Shown piece by piece: positions 1 to 10,257 of a DNA stretch of 64,000 nt (positions within the stretch are counted from its first letter, which is position 1; every line of letters begins with the position of its first letter). Source of the stretch: Phoma sp. XZ068 (Eukaryota; Ascomycota; Dothideomycetes; Pleosporales; Didymellaceae); the NCBI GenBank assembly GCA_004835665.1, contig RBKR01000023.1, positions 620,001 through 684,000 on the forward strand, written 5' to 3'. Made by a program: the position numbers and the translations under genes. The notes beneath the pieces are model-generated. The model made no database searches. It saw only the letters and a program-made list of their open reading frames with translations, and had not been told where the DNA came from.

Positions 1-122
1 ATGTCGATGTCAGGTATTTCGCGACAACGGCGGCACAGAGCTTCACGGACGCCATGCAGACTTAGGTTGTTTTTGAGCGTCCGGAAGTCAATTCGGTCTT
101 GTAACGAGGTCACGGCTAGCAT
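1..122 (-). CDS. Possible 5' part of a gene running off the left edge
   Basis: An ATG at 120-122 on the minus strand opens a frame that stays open for 40 codons to the window edge (it begins MLAVTSLQDRIDF). A TGA lies directly upstream of the ATG, so the frame cannot extend further without a splice. I recognise no domain in so short a piece. The amino-acid composition looks plausible for coding, but 40 open codons can occur by chance. The sequence to the left of the window is needed to decide. Confidence 0.25.
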   Translation of the reverse strand, partial: MLAVTSLQDRIDFRTLKNNLSLHGVREALCRRCREIPDID

Positions 123-398
123 TCACGTACAGGTAATGATATGGATAGAAAGCGTCGCCCGGCCTAGGCAAGCTTACTTGGGTGGAAAGATGCATGCATT
201 TGTACCAAAGAGGGATGAAGAGCCCGTTGTAGGTGGTAATTGGCCATCGAATACATCTCTTCCAATTATCACTGCTTCACATGACATTGTTCCGAGTTTG
301 TTTGTGCACGCGTAGGTTGTTCCGACAGAGTTTGTTTATTCTATGTCTAGCCTGTTTATTACACGTCTAGCCTATAGTTTGCCCTTGCCGCCATCTAG

Positions 399-796
399 TC
401 AAATAGCACCAGCATCCTTGAGCAGGTTGGCCAGCTCACCCTTCTTGGCCTGCAGGTCCGAGTTGCCGCCAATGTGCTTCTTCGCGATGAAGATGTTGGG
501 CACGGTAGACTGGCCAGTCAGATCAGCGAGAGCAGCCTGGATGGCCGAGCCGTCATCTGCGCGGTGTTAGCCTCGGTTCATAATCCACCTTTCTCCCCAT
601 GCAAGCGCGGGCAGCAACTTCATGGCGAGAATTCTCTGCACGTACCGACTTGGTCCAGCTCGATGGCGTAGAAGTTTGCGCCCTTGTCGCTCAGCAGCTG
701 CTTTGCCTGGCGGCAGTAGGGGCAGTATGATTTCGAGAAGACGGCGACGGGGTTCTCGTCAATGATGGATTGCACCTTTGTCTTTGTGGCGGACAT
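399..796 (-). CDS. Glutaredoxin (dithiol, CPYC type)
   Basis: Two exons, 646-796 and 399-556, flank an 89-nt intron with a GTACGT donor and a GCTAAC branch site; the product is 102 aa, normal for fungal Grx1/Grx2. The active-site motif CPYC is at residues 25-28. The glutathione-binding TVPNIFI stretch and GG turn (KKHIGGNSDL) follow in the second exon. It reduces protein disulfides and glutathione mixed disulfides, presumably in the cytosol. The start ATG is the only one in frame, but the frame is open upstream and encodes an arginine-rich, presequence-like stretch without any ATG (see findings). It is divergently oriented to the LMBR1-like gene. Confidence 0.93.
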
Positions 797-1464
797 TGTG
801 GTCGGGCTGGGGGCGCGGCCAAAGAAGCGGCGTACGAAGGAGGAAATTGTGGCGGTTGCCGAAGCCTTGTCCGTTGTTAGGAGGGGTTTGTTTGTGGAGA
901 CAATCGCGCAGAGAAATCTGGAAGATTTGTGTTGATAACGGAGGAAGTACGTACTATTTGAGGTGGATGTGATGGGAGAGTGAGGTGGAATGTGTTTCGG
1001 TTATGTACTTGGGTGGAAGGCGATTTGGAATCCAGATGGCAATGGTGATGATTAGTCAAGTGCTGTATGCGCGCCCCGCAGCTGCAATGAAGTTGTTGTA
1101 TGACGTGCTCTAGGAGAAGGTGCATGTTATTAGGCCGTTTTGGGCCGGAGGTGCCGGGCTTCCGTAATCGCCGACGCTCTGCTAAAAAGGTGTAATCCTG
1201 CGCATGACGAAAGGGTTCGTGGCGTGAGCACGAACAACATATCGAGCTACTGATAGTTGTATTGTGATTGTATAGGGTCGGAGAAGGCGACCGGCTTAAG
1301 TGAAGAGCTTGGAGATACTCATAGAATGTCTTCAAAGTAGCAACATACTGCGCGCATCCCTTCCGAAACTCCCGGCGTGCTTCAGCAGCTGTTCGTCCGA
1401 GGGAACGCGTCTTCTCTAGGCACCGAATAGTTATCTGTCCTTCCTCACACATCTCCCGCCCACC
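797..1464. other. Divergent intergenic region, glutaredoxin / LMBR1-like gene
   Basis: This 668-bp stretch is the shared upstream region of two divergent genes. A palindromic GTACGTAC at 947-954 could be the donor of a 5' UTR intron of the glutaredoxin gene. A 191-codon minus-strand open frame over 877-1452 has low-complexity His/Ser-rich composition and is not believed. I see no RNA gene. Confidence 0.5.
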
Positions 1465-3582
1465 ATGGTGACGACAATGTACGACGACGACCCCCCGTAT
1501 ACGATAACGTCCTCGGCCGCTGGCTCGACCGCCTTCTTCGTCCTCTCCCTGCTCTCCATATGCGGGCTTGTATTACTCCTGCTACGCTACTATCTCCCTC
1601 TGCGCACGACGCCCGCGCACGTCGTCGTTCCCGTATTCCTCGCCATCGCGCTCCCTGCTAGCATCGTCGTGCTGCTCCCCATCGACCTTGCCAGCAGCGC
1701 AGGAACGGATACAGATGGAGCAAGGGGCATTTGGCTGAGTGACAAGGTCGTTTACAAGTCATGGCGCATTGTATATTGGCTCACATTTGCGCTCACGTGG
1801 GCGATATTACCTCTGCTGGGCGAGTACTGCGACTCTGGATACCGCCAACCGAAGGCAAGAGTGCTGTATGCGCTGAGAAGCAATGGCCGGTACTGGGCGA
1901 TCATGCTGGGCTGTAGTATCGTAGGGTCTGTGTACTTGATCTGGTACAACGGGTTCGAGCTGGAAACATTCAAGTCCTTGGCCATGGCATTGGCGTACAC
2001 CTGGGGTCTGATTTTGGGTATCTATCTGATGGGACATGGGCTGGTCGCATTCCCGAGGAGCTTGTTCCGGTATGCGAGCATCAGCGGACGGCTCAAGAAG
2101 ATTCAGGGCCATGCGCCGAAGGTCCATGAGAAGCTGGTTGAGGCGCTGGAGAAGCTCGATCAGTACGAGCATCAGGTCGTGCAGCTTAAGCAGCGCAAGA
2201 ACGGTACCGCGAAAGAGTTCCAGGAGTGGATCGACGAGCTGGCAGAGAAAGGCAACCTGCCGGAGAGCAGAGCTGGCACCGTACGCTCCACTGCATCGAC
2301 GATCCCACCCGTCATCACCGAACGATACCTGGCCGACTTGACGAGGAAATTGAAGAGAGCACGACACGCTAAGAATCGATTCGAAAACGAATGGGACATC
2401 GTTGTCCGCAAAGCCATTCGCACCCAAGCCATCATTGACTCCAAAGGCAGCCAACGGCTCGAATTCAAGACATCTGCCTACCCCAGCCCCCAACACTGGC
2501 ACAGCCGCTTCACCCTCCTCACACCATACACGCGCTACCACCTACACGTCCACATCATCCCCGCTTTGACCTACTTCCTTTGGTTCGTTACCATCCTGGC
2601 TTCCATAAGCATAGTCTGGTCCGAATGCGTGCGCGAAATTCAAGAAATTGGAGGCCACAAGCTGTCCATCATCGGCTGGACCGTCGTGCACCGACAGTCA
2701 TCGTCCCGCTCACAGATCGGCTTCGGCGGCCAGGTAATCGCCGCAGCATGGCTATGCTACATGTGTATCTGCGCATTCTACTCGCTCACCGAAGTAAAAA
2801 TCTGGGGCAACAGAGCACTCGTCCGGCGCAACACGTACCAAGAATCCGCAACATGGTACGGCCTACAAGTCGCCAAGCTCACCGTCCCTCTGAGCTACAA
2901 CTTCCTCACTATGACGGACAAGCCGATCTGGGGCGAAACCATGTTCCACAAGTTCCTCGGGCGACTCATCGATCTCTCCCCACTCGGCAAGAACTTCAGC
3001 GCCTTCTTCCCCATCTTCATCCTCGTCCCCGTCTTCGCCACCGCATTCGGACTCTACGGCAAAATCCGCAACATCTGCGGCTTCGGCGACCTCCTCGAAG
3101 ACGCCGACGACGACGAAGCAGGCGCATACGCAGGGAGCGGCTCCTGGCGCGAAGGCCGCGCCCTCATCGAGCGCGAAATCCAAGGCGCAAGCGGTAACGT
3201 CCTGGGTCTCAGCGCACGCGGCGGCGCTGCTACTTCTCCGCCGACCGAGCGCTACACGGATACTCCCGCCGGCGAACCCAGCAGTATCGCTGACACGGTG
3301 TCCAACGCGCCGGCTCCGAGGCCTCGTCCTCGTCCTGAGCGCCGCAGACCTGTTCTCAACGACGATGATGAGGAGGATACGGGGAATTTCTTCGAAAACT
3401 TTGCGAATCGCGTTAAGAATACTTTTGACGCGACGGACTTTAGCATCTCCCGCCCCGCGTGGATGGGCGGCGATGACGAGGTCGACGGTGGGCGACGAGC
3501 GCGGGGGGCGGCGTCGGATCGGAGAGATGGGTTTATGAGTTTGTTTGGGGGCAGGGCTGAGGAGGGCCGTGTGAGGCTTTAG
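1465..3582 (+). CDS. LMBR1-like multipass membrane protein
   Basis: A single exon encodes 705 aa. Five hydrophobic segments lie in the first ~200 residues (about 18-42, 52-72, 100-120, 142-162, 175-197). A charged coiled-coil-like loop follows (about 210-330), then four more hydrophobic segments (about 365-385, 415-435, 475-490, 515-535). The tail is long, acidic/arginine-rich and probably disordered. This split arrangement is that of the LMBR1/lipocalin-receptor-like family (the LMBD family includes lysosomal cobalamin exporter LMBD1). Fungal members of about 700 aa are mostly uncharacterised, so I infer no substrate. The ATG at 1465 has a good context (caccATGg) and no competing upstream ATG. 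It converges on the sterol acyltransferase gene. Confidence 0.88.
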   Translation: MVTTMYDDDPPYTITSSAAGSTAFFVLSLLSICGLVLLLLRYYLPLRTTPAHVVVPVFLAIALPASIVVLLPIDLASSAGTDTDGARGIWLSDKVVYKSWRIVYWLTFALTWAILPLLGEYCDSGYRQPKARVLYALRSNGRYWAIMLGCSIVGSVYLIWYNGFELETFKSLAMALAYTWGLILGIYLMGHGLVAFPRSLFRYASISGRLKKIQGHAPKVHEKLVEALEKLDQYEHQVVQLKQRKNGTAKEFQEWIDELAEKGNLPESRAGTVRSTASTIPPVITERYLADLTRKLKRARHAKNRFENEWDIVVRKAIRTQAIIDSKGSQRLEFKTSAYPSPQHWHSRFTLLTPYTRYHLHVHIIPALTYFLWFVTILASISIVWSECVREIQEIGGHKLSIIGWTVVHRQSSSRSQIGFGGQVIAAAWLCYMCICAFYSLTEVKIWGNRALVRRNTYQESATWYGLQVAKLTVPLSYNFLTMTDKPIWGETMFHKFLGRLIDLSPLGKNFSAFFPIFILVPVFATAFGLYGKIRNICGFGDLLEDADDDEAGAYAGSGSWREGRALIEREIQGASGNVLGLSARGGAATSPPTERYTDTPAGEPSSIADTVSNAPAPRPRPRPERRRPVLNDDDEEDTGNFFENFANRVKNTFDATDFSISRPAWMGGDDEVDGGRRARGAASDRRDGFMSLFGGRAEEGRVRL

Positions 3583-4123
3583 CTGTGCTGTTGTGTTGAT
3601 ATTTGCATTGCGTGGTGTGGCGTTTGGGGATCTTGGACTTCGTTTTGAGGCCACGGGAGGGTTCTTCCAGGGCTTCACAGGTTAGACTTCGGGTACGGAT
3701 GATGGTATAGGTATTTATAATAATACTTCTTTTGATGATGGAGCATCATCGATGCTTTGTCTTTGTACATTACTCTGGGTTGTTCTTTGCTCGCGTGTTG
3801 AGTATGTGCTTTGTATAACACACGAATATGTGAATGATCTCCTTGAGTGACCTTGGATATTTTCGCTTGGTAAGATCATCGCCAATGCAACAAGTGATAG
3901 TCATGATCACATAGTCAAGAGCTTTCAGTCGAGTAGAACACGGCAAGGGAGTGAGACGTATGAGTGTGGAGTAGAGTATATCCATATCTACCCATCTAAC
4001 CAAGAGAATGCAAATCCAAGCAAAAGACCAAGGAGAGGGGTATCTCGCAAGCCTTCTAAGCACAAAACCAAAATGGTATGCAAGCAAACTGTACACAATG
4101 TACTACATATAGATACAACTTGT
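3583..4123. other. Convergent 3' intergenic region
   Basis: This 541-bp region holds the 3' flanks of the LMBR1-like and sterol acyltransferase genes. I see nothing else in it. Confidence 0.5.
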
Positions 4124-6005
4124 CTAGACAAGCACGTACAGCGCGCACATCTGATACGGTTAGTAAATCTCGTGTATGTGGATACGTATACATACCATGC
4201 TCAAGCCAAGAACCATACTGCACCAGAACAGCACATTGTTTAGCAGCGTTCGACCCCGAACCCACTTGCTTCTCTGCACCATGACAATGGGCATCTGCAG
4301 CATCATGGCGAAGAAGCCGTAGCCCCTGAATTTCCGCGTGATGCAACCCATGACGAGCTCGTGCGCGAGGGCGGATATGAGGAAGGTGATGAGCGTGGCG
4401 AGAGGGCGGGATAGGTGGTTCTTGGATGCGCTGTAGACGTGGCGGCGGAAGAAGTGGTGGACGGGGATGTTCCATTCACGGCTGAATTCGAGCCAGTCGC
4501 AGCTGTTCCACCAGTCGGCGTAGAATTGGCGGTCAGCGAAACCTGGGGTTGTTAGCTATGATGTTAGTGAGGAGGGGTTATTCTTACGAGTGATCTCGGC
4601 AAAGGCACCCAGGATGTACTCGAAGATGACGAGGAAGGTCAGTAAGAAGGTGATCATGAATGGGAAGAGGAGGCGGCCGATGGTCTCTCCTAGAATCAGA
4701 CTGAAGTCTAAGGCGCCCTTGGAGTGGTGGAGGGCGATTGCGGATTCGTCCAGCACAGGCAGAATGAAGTCTTCTGTAGTGATGACCATGAGGAAGATAC
4801 ATCCAAAGACAGCCAATGCCTTGTAAAACACTTCCAGCGGGCGGATATATGTCACTCGAGGATATTCGAGCTCATAGCAGAGCGTGGGACAGAAGATGAA
4901 ATCGACCCAGTTGTAGATGTTGAGATTCTCGGGATACGAGACACGGCCAAGAGGAGAAGAGAGCTCAAAGGCAAGATCCTCGCGGAGCTGACGCAGAGAC
5001 TCTTGGTCGGCAGTATTAGGTACGCTTTGACTGGGTGATTGCGGAATCTCGTGGAGGTGTGTGCGTGGTTTGGGGTAACGGACTGCTGCTGCCTTGCTGG
5101 CCTTCTCCGGTGTGTCGAGGTCGTTCAGACGGCGCAATGTCTCGCTCAGGTGGCCGTTGTAAAAGCTGAAGTCGGTGAGTAGTCGTTTGCTTTTGTCACA
5201 ACTTCAACTTACGCGTATGAGTGCATCTTCATGAAGATTGCAAGCAAGTGTAGTGTGAAGAAGACCTGGGCGGTCCAGCTCCAGTCGCGAATGAAGGGGT
5301 ACCTGTAGAGCATCAGCTTCCTCGTTCCAGATGAGATGACAAGCTACATACGTGCACCAGAAAGAGAGCCAAATCACTTGGTATATGCTCTGAATGGCCA
5401 TGCCCAGCTGGCCCCAGCGCAATGGTCCTTTGCCGGTAAGAAACAGCTTCTGAAGTGGAAGTGCCAGGGCCGTGCTTCCCACCATGGCACCGTCGACGAG
5501 TCCCAGTTCCCATATCTTCTCCTTGAACAGATCCCACTGCCTGATCTGGAAAGGGTAGCCAGTCTCTTTCACCGTGCGCAGCATGGAGGTGATGACCATG
5601 ATGGCCAGGCCAATCCAGAAGAGCACGAAGAAGCCGCGAAAGTCACGGTAGTCGCTCGCGGGGTCAAAGTGGGAGACGCGGTCGACGTAGTCTATGGTGG
5701 GGAACATGCGGCGCTTCTGCTGGGCGCGAATCTGGCGGCGCGCAGAGGAGGCGGCTTGGACGGAAGGGGGGGCATCGGCGGGGATGGGGGTTGTTCTACC
5801 ACTGGAGGGTGTGAGCAGCTGGTCGCGGCGGAGTGTGGCAGTCAAACCTCGAGACCCCTGAGGCAGCCTCCAGGTGTTGCTTCACGGACTCGTCGCTGAG
5901 TTGGGGCTTGAGGAAGTCGATGCGCGTGGGTTTGCGCGGTCGCGGCGCAGCATGGTCGCCATGACCGTTGTGTATGTGTGCATCAATCGAGGTAGACTCG
6001 GCCAT
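4124..6005 (-). CDS. Sterol O-acyltransferase (ACAT/ARE type, MBOAT family)
   Basis: Six exons in transcript order: 5848-6005, 5352-5801, 5213-5302, 4588-5165, 4196-4542, 4124-4150, giving 549 aa. The enzyme esterifies sterols (ergosterol) with fatty acyl-CoA in the ER membrane for storage in lipid droplets. The ACAT signature FYADWWNS lies around residue 431, and the catalytic MBOAT histidine in SALAHELVMG around residue 478. Many hydrophobic segments occur throughout. The last exon is only 27 nt and supplies the C-terminus MCALYVLV; without it the protein would read into intron sequence. The first donor (GTTTGA) is weak but is the only one that preserves phase. The start MAEST at 6005 is preferred over an in-frame ATG 93 nt upstream because the extra residues look non-coding. 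It is divergent to the AP-1 gamma gene. Confidence 0.93.
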
Positions 6006-6557
6006 GTTAGAGCATAGGGCGGGTGCATGGCAGGAGGGAGAGGGAGTGGCACATGTGGATACAGCGATGTGGTCAGCCCAGACGGTGATCTGCGTCACTC
6101 GGTGCTGTCAGAGGTTACCGTGATAGCCGCGGTTGGTGCAGCGCAGCGGCGAGGTCGGGAATCAGGCTTGCTCTTGCTGTCACGAAGCCAGCAGGGCGAC
6201 CGTCTTCATCCTGGAGCACGCAGCATCTTCAGGGCGCGGTGCCAGCGCGCTGCAGCTGTTATGCACGATGGTCGGCGTTGACATCAGCGGCTCCGCGAGT
6301 CAGGCTGCAGTTAAGCTCGTGGAGCAGGGGGAGCAGGGGACACGGTCGTTTTTCCGTCCTCCGACCCTGGCCGTAAGGCTTACCGTACCGTACACGTCGA
6401 ATAGTCGCCAGCAGCGCCAACAACGCCCGCAACAGCACCACCGCACCTGCATTCCGGCACCGCAACCCCGTTCACAGCCCCGCCCGTTCGATCCCCGCCG
6501 CGTCCGCTCGACTCTCTTCCAGCCAATTCCCGGGGTGGGGTCCCAGCGACCGGCACA
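6006..6557. promoter_or_regulatory. Divergent promoter region, sterol acyltransferase / AP-1 gamma
   Basis: This 552-bp segment lies between two divergent start codons and must contain both promoters. It is GC-rich with short cytosine-rich runs near 6421-6500. I cannot pick out a specific factor site. Confidence 0.4.
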
Positions 6558-9402
6558 ATGGCCTCTCGTACGCCAAGCATCCACTCCCCAGCTATGCACG
6601 CCTGCTAAGCCAGCCCAGTCAAGCAATTCATTCGAAATGTGCGAGCCGCAAAGACCATCGCCGACGAGCGCGCCGTCGTGCAGAAGGAGAGTGCTGCCAT
6701 CCGCGCCAGCTTCCGCGAGGAGAGCCACGACTCCAACGTGAGGTGCGTTGCCATGGCGCCGCTGGAGGGGCACATGTTCACAGACAAGCAGGAGAAACAA
6801 TGTCGCGAAGCTCCTGTACCTCTTCACCCTGGGTGAGAGGACACATTTCGGCCAGATCGAGTGTCTGAAGCTGCTGGCGTCCCCGCGCTTCGCAGACAAG
6901 CGTCTAGGCTACCTAGGCACCATGTTGCTGCTAGACGAGAATCAAGAGGTCCTGACACTGGTCACAAACTCGCTCAAGAAGTATGGCATGCTTCCACACG
7001 GGACTGCCAGGCAAGCTGACGCCTGCATAGTGACCTGAACCACGCCAACCAGTACACCGTCGGCCTGGCCCTCTGCACACTTGGCAACATCGCCTCTGTC
7101 GAGATGGCCCGAGACCTGTTCCCCGAAGTCGAGACCATCATCGCGAGCGCAAACCCCTACATTCGCCGGAAAGCTGCCCTGTGCGCCATGAGGATATGCA
7201 GAAAGGTGCCTGATCTGCAGGAGCATTTCTTAGAAAAAGCCAAATTGTTGCTGCAAGACCGCAACCACGGCGTTCTCCTCTGCGGCATCACCCTGGTCAC
7301 AAGTCTGTGCGAGGCAGATGAGGCCGAGGACGACGAGAACGGCATCAAGGACATATTCAAGCCCCAGGTCCCCGCGCTGGTCAAGATTCTGAAGGGACTC
7401 TCCTCGTCAGGGTACGCCCCTGAACATGACGTAACCGGCATCACAGATCCCTTCGTACAGTGCAAGATCCTGCAGCTGCTGCGAGTCCTTGCGCGCGGCG
7501 ATGCTCAGGTCAGCGAGCAGATCAACGACATTCTTGCCCAGGTAGGTTGCTCAACCTGCAGAAGAGAAATATTGACTGACCCCGTAGGTTGCCACAAACA
7601 CAGACTCCTCAAAGAACGTTGGAAACTCCATCCTGTACGAGGCCGTGCTCACCATCCTCGACATTGAAGCCGACTCTGGTCTCCGTGTGCTTGGTGTGAA
7701 TATTCTCGGAAAGTTCCTGTCAAACAGAGACAACAACATCAGATATGTTGCACTCAACACCCTGAACAAGGTTGTTGCAGTGGAGCCGAATGCTGTCCAG
7801 CGACACCGCAACACCATCCTAGACTGTCTGCGCGACCCCGATATCAGTATCCGGAGACGTGCGCTCGACCTTAGCTTCACTCTCATCAACGAGAGCAACG
7901 TGCGCGTACTGATTCGCGAACTACTTGCTTTCCTTGAAGTCGCCGATAACGAGTTCAAGCCTGTCATGACCTCGCAGATTGGAGTCGCAGCAGACAGATT
8001 TGCACCAAACAAAAGATGGCACGTCGACACCATGTTGCGCGTGTTGAAGCTCGTATGTATCAGAACCCTTATTTTAGAGTCGCGCTGATCACATGTCTAG
8101 GCCGGTAACTACGTCAAAGAACAGATTCTATCATCGTTTGTCCGATTAATTGCAACAACTACCGATCTTCAGACCTACTCTGTACAAAAGCTGTACGCGG
8201 CACTAAAGGAGGATATCACACAAGAGGGTTTGATTCTAGCAGGTTCTTGGGTCATCGGAGAGTATGGAGACGCTTTGTTAAGAGGCGGGCAATACGAAGA
8301 GGAGGAGCTTGTCAAGGAAGTGAAAGAGAGCGATATTGTCGACCTGTTTGAGACCATTTTGAACAGCAGCTACGCCGGACTCATTGTCCAGCAGTATATC
8401 ATCACAGCTTCGATGAAGCTCACAACACGACTCAGCGAACCAGCTCAGATCGAGCGCCTCCGCAGACTGTTGCAAAGATACGGGGCCAACCTCGACATCG
8501 AGACTCAGCAACGAGCGGTCGAATATGGAAACTTGTTTGGACATGACGCGATTAGGAGAGGTGTGCTCGAGAAAATGCCGCCTCCTGAGATCCGCGAGGA
8601 GCAGCGTGTGCTCGGCGAGGCAACCAAGAAGCGACAGTCCAAGATCATCAGCAAAAAGAAGCCTGCCCAAGCGGCGACAGAAGACCTACTCCTCGATCTT
8701 ATGGGCGACTCTGGCGTACCGGACACAAACGGCGCAGGCAGTGGCTCCCAGCAGAACCAAGATCTTCTCGCAGATATTCTTGGTGGAGGCGGTTCTACAT
8801 CTTCACCACCTTCCCAAACAACATCCCCTACACCGCAGTCGAACGTCGCGAACATCATGGACCTGTTCAACAGCGGCCCGTCAACTTCGCCAGTACCCAC
8901 GCAATCACGACCACCCCCACAAGCTGCGTCGATGGACCTCCTCGGCGGGTTGGGCGGCATGACATCACCGCCACCTCAGACATCAACACCGCCAGTGGCT
9001 TCAGGGCCACCTGCGCATCCAGTGTACAACAAGAACGACCTCGCAATCACCTTCCAGCTCAAGCGCGACGCCAATGCGGTGCAACTACTCGCCCGATTCC
9101 GCAATACAGGAGGCTTTGGACAACTGTCAGCTGTTAACCTGCAGGCTGCCGTCCCGAAAAGTCAGAAGTTGCAGCTACAGCCGATCAGTACCGGCGAACT
9201 AGACGCAGGACAAGACGCGACACAACAAATGCGAGTCACGTCCGTCAATGGGGTAAGCTCCTTCCTTCCCAGCAACACGCAAACACATACTGACATGCAA
9301 CTGCAGCCCCCACCGGCGAGGCTCAGGTTGAGACTCAAACTCAGCTACGCAGGCAGTGCAGGTCCAGTCTCAGAGCAGGTCGATTGGTCAGAGCCAACAT
9401 AA
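6558..9402 (+). CDS. AP-1 clathrin adaptor complex, gamma-adaptin subunit
   Basis: Seven exons (6558-6567, 6619-6742, 6792-6980, 7031-7541, 7588-8052, 8101-9252, 9307-9402) encode 848 aa. It is the large subunit of AP-1, which sorts cargo into clathrin-coated vesicles at the trans-Golgi/endosomes. The N-terminal adaptin trunk (about 1-570) begins MASLKQFIRNVRAAKTIADE, a highly conserved start. A Ser/Pro/Gln-rich hinge (about 580-705) carries acidic-leucine motifs (LLLDLMGD, LLADILGG) of clathrin-binding type. The C-terminal ear (about 720-848) ends in DQVDWSEP-like sequence. The first coding exon is only 10 nt and its splice creates the leucine codon at position 4. All introns are 46-54 nt. 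Confidence 0.96.
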
Positions 9403-10163
9403 CCGTATAACACCGCAGGGTGAAGATGATGTTCGACAGCATAGACGAATGGAACGAGTTCGATGGTCGACTGACTTCCCACATCACCAACTTGCAGATG
9501 ACCTGACAGTGTGTTCGTATCTCGAGGTGCAAATAAGATGCGGGAGGCCGCGGAGATTAAGCACGGCTAGTAGATCCCCCGCATCCAAGGGTGCATGTGG
9601 TCAGGCACGCAGCCTCCCTCTGGCCTCCCCTTCCATCTTCCAGACGAGTACAGCCAAGCATTCTCCGGATAGCTACACCGTCCAGAACTCGATACGCTTT
9701 AAATATTCAATGTCAAATTGTTCGCGTGACTAACGAGAATCTTGGGCAGACAGCCAGCCGTAGTCGCCGGTGTTGGGACGATAGATTTCCCGACTTGCCG
9801 GTCGCACCGAAGCGAACTGATCAACAGCACATGCCAGGAAGCACGAGATATTGGCCGCACGCGCCTTGTATGACAATGCCATCATTTTGGCCTCACACCT
9901 TCCTCAACCGAAATCCAATCACGCGGCGCTAGCACATGCTTTACCATTGGTCTGGGACGCCCTGACATGATTGGTCCAGAACGACCATGTCAATGTCGAT
10001 TGCAATCACAATATCGAGTTAGACGGCTTGGTGTATGTCTGCAGATGTTCTGACCATAATGACAAGACGAGTCCCTTGTTAAGGCCTAGATTGGATTTAC
10101 AAGGTGTGCATAGTGGCTCATATTAATGCATAGGACCCTGTCTAAGCCCAGGTGAGAGCTCTG
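9403..10163. other. Intergenic region
   Basis: About 760 bp between the gamma-adaptin stop and the GH47 promoter. Open frames here are short and unconvincing, and I see no RNA gene. Confidence 0.4.
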
Positions 10164-10170
10164 TATAAAG
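10164..10170 (+). promoter_or_regulatory. TATA box of the GH47 gene
   Basis: TATAAAG lies 94 bp before the GH47 start codon, a usual spacing for an inducible secreted-enzyme gene. Confidence 0.5.
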
Positions 10171-10257
10171 TAGGGACCACCAAGCATTCCGCTCGTGTTA
10201 CTCTCCACAATCATAAAGCCTCTTTGACCAGTCCTTCTGGTCGCAAAACCAGCTGCA

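Noticed and set aside
877..1452. 191-codon minus-strand frame upstream of the LMBR1-like gene
   Set aside because: His/Ser/Thr-rich low-quality composition, no domain or splice support, and it lies in a divergent promoter region.
1807..2541. Minus-strand frames inside the LMBR1-like gene (also 2863-3678)
   Set aside because: Shadows of a GC-rich coding exon on the opposite strand.
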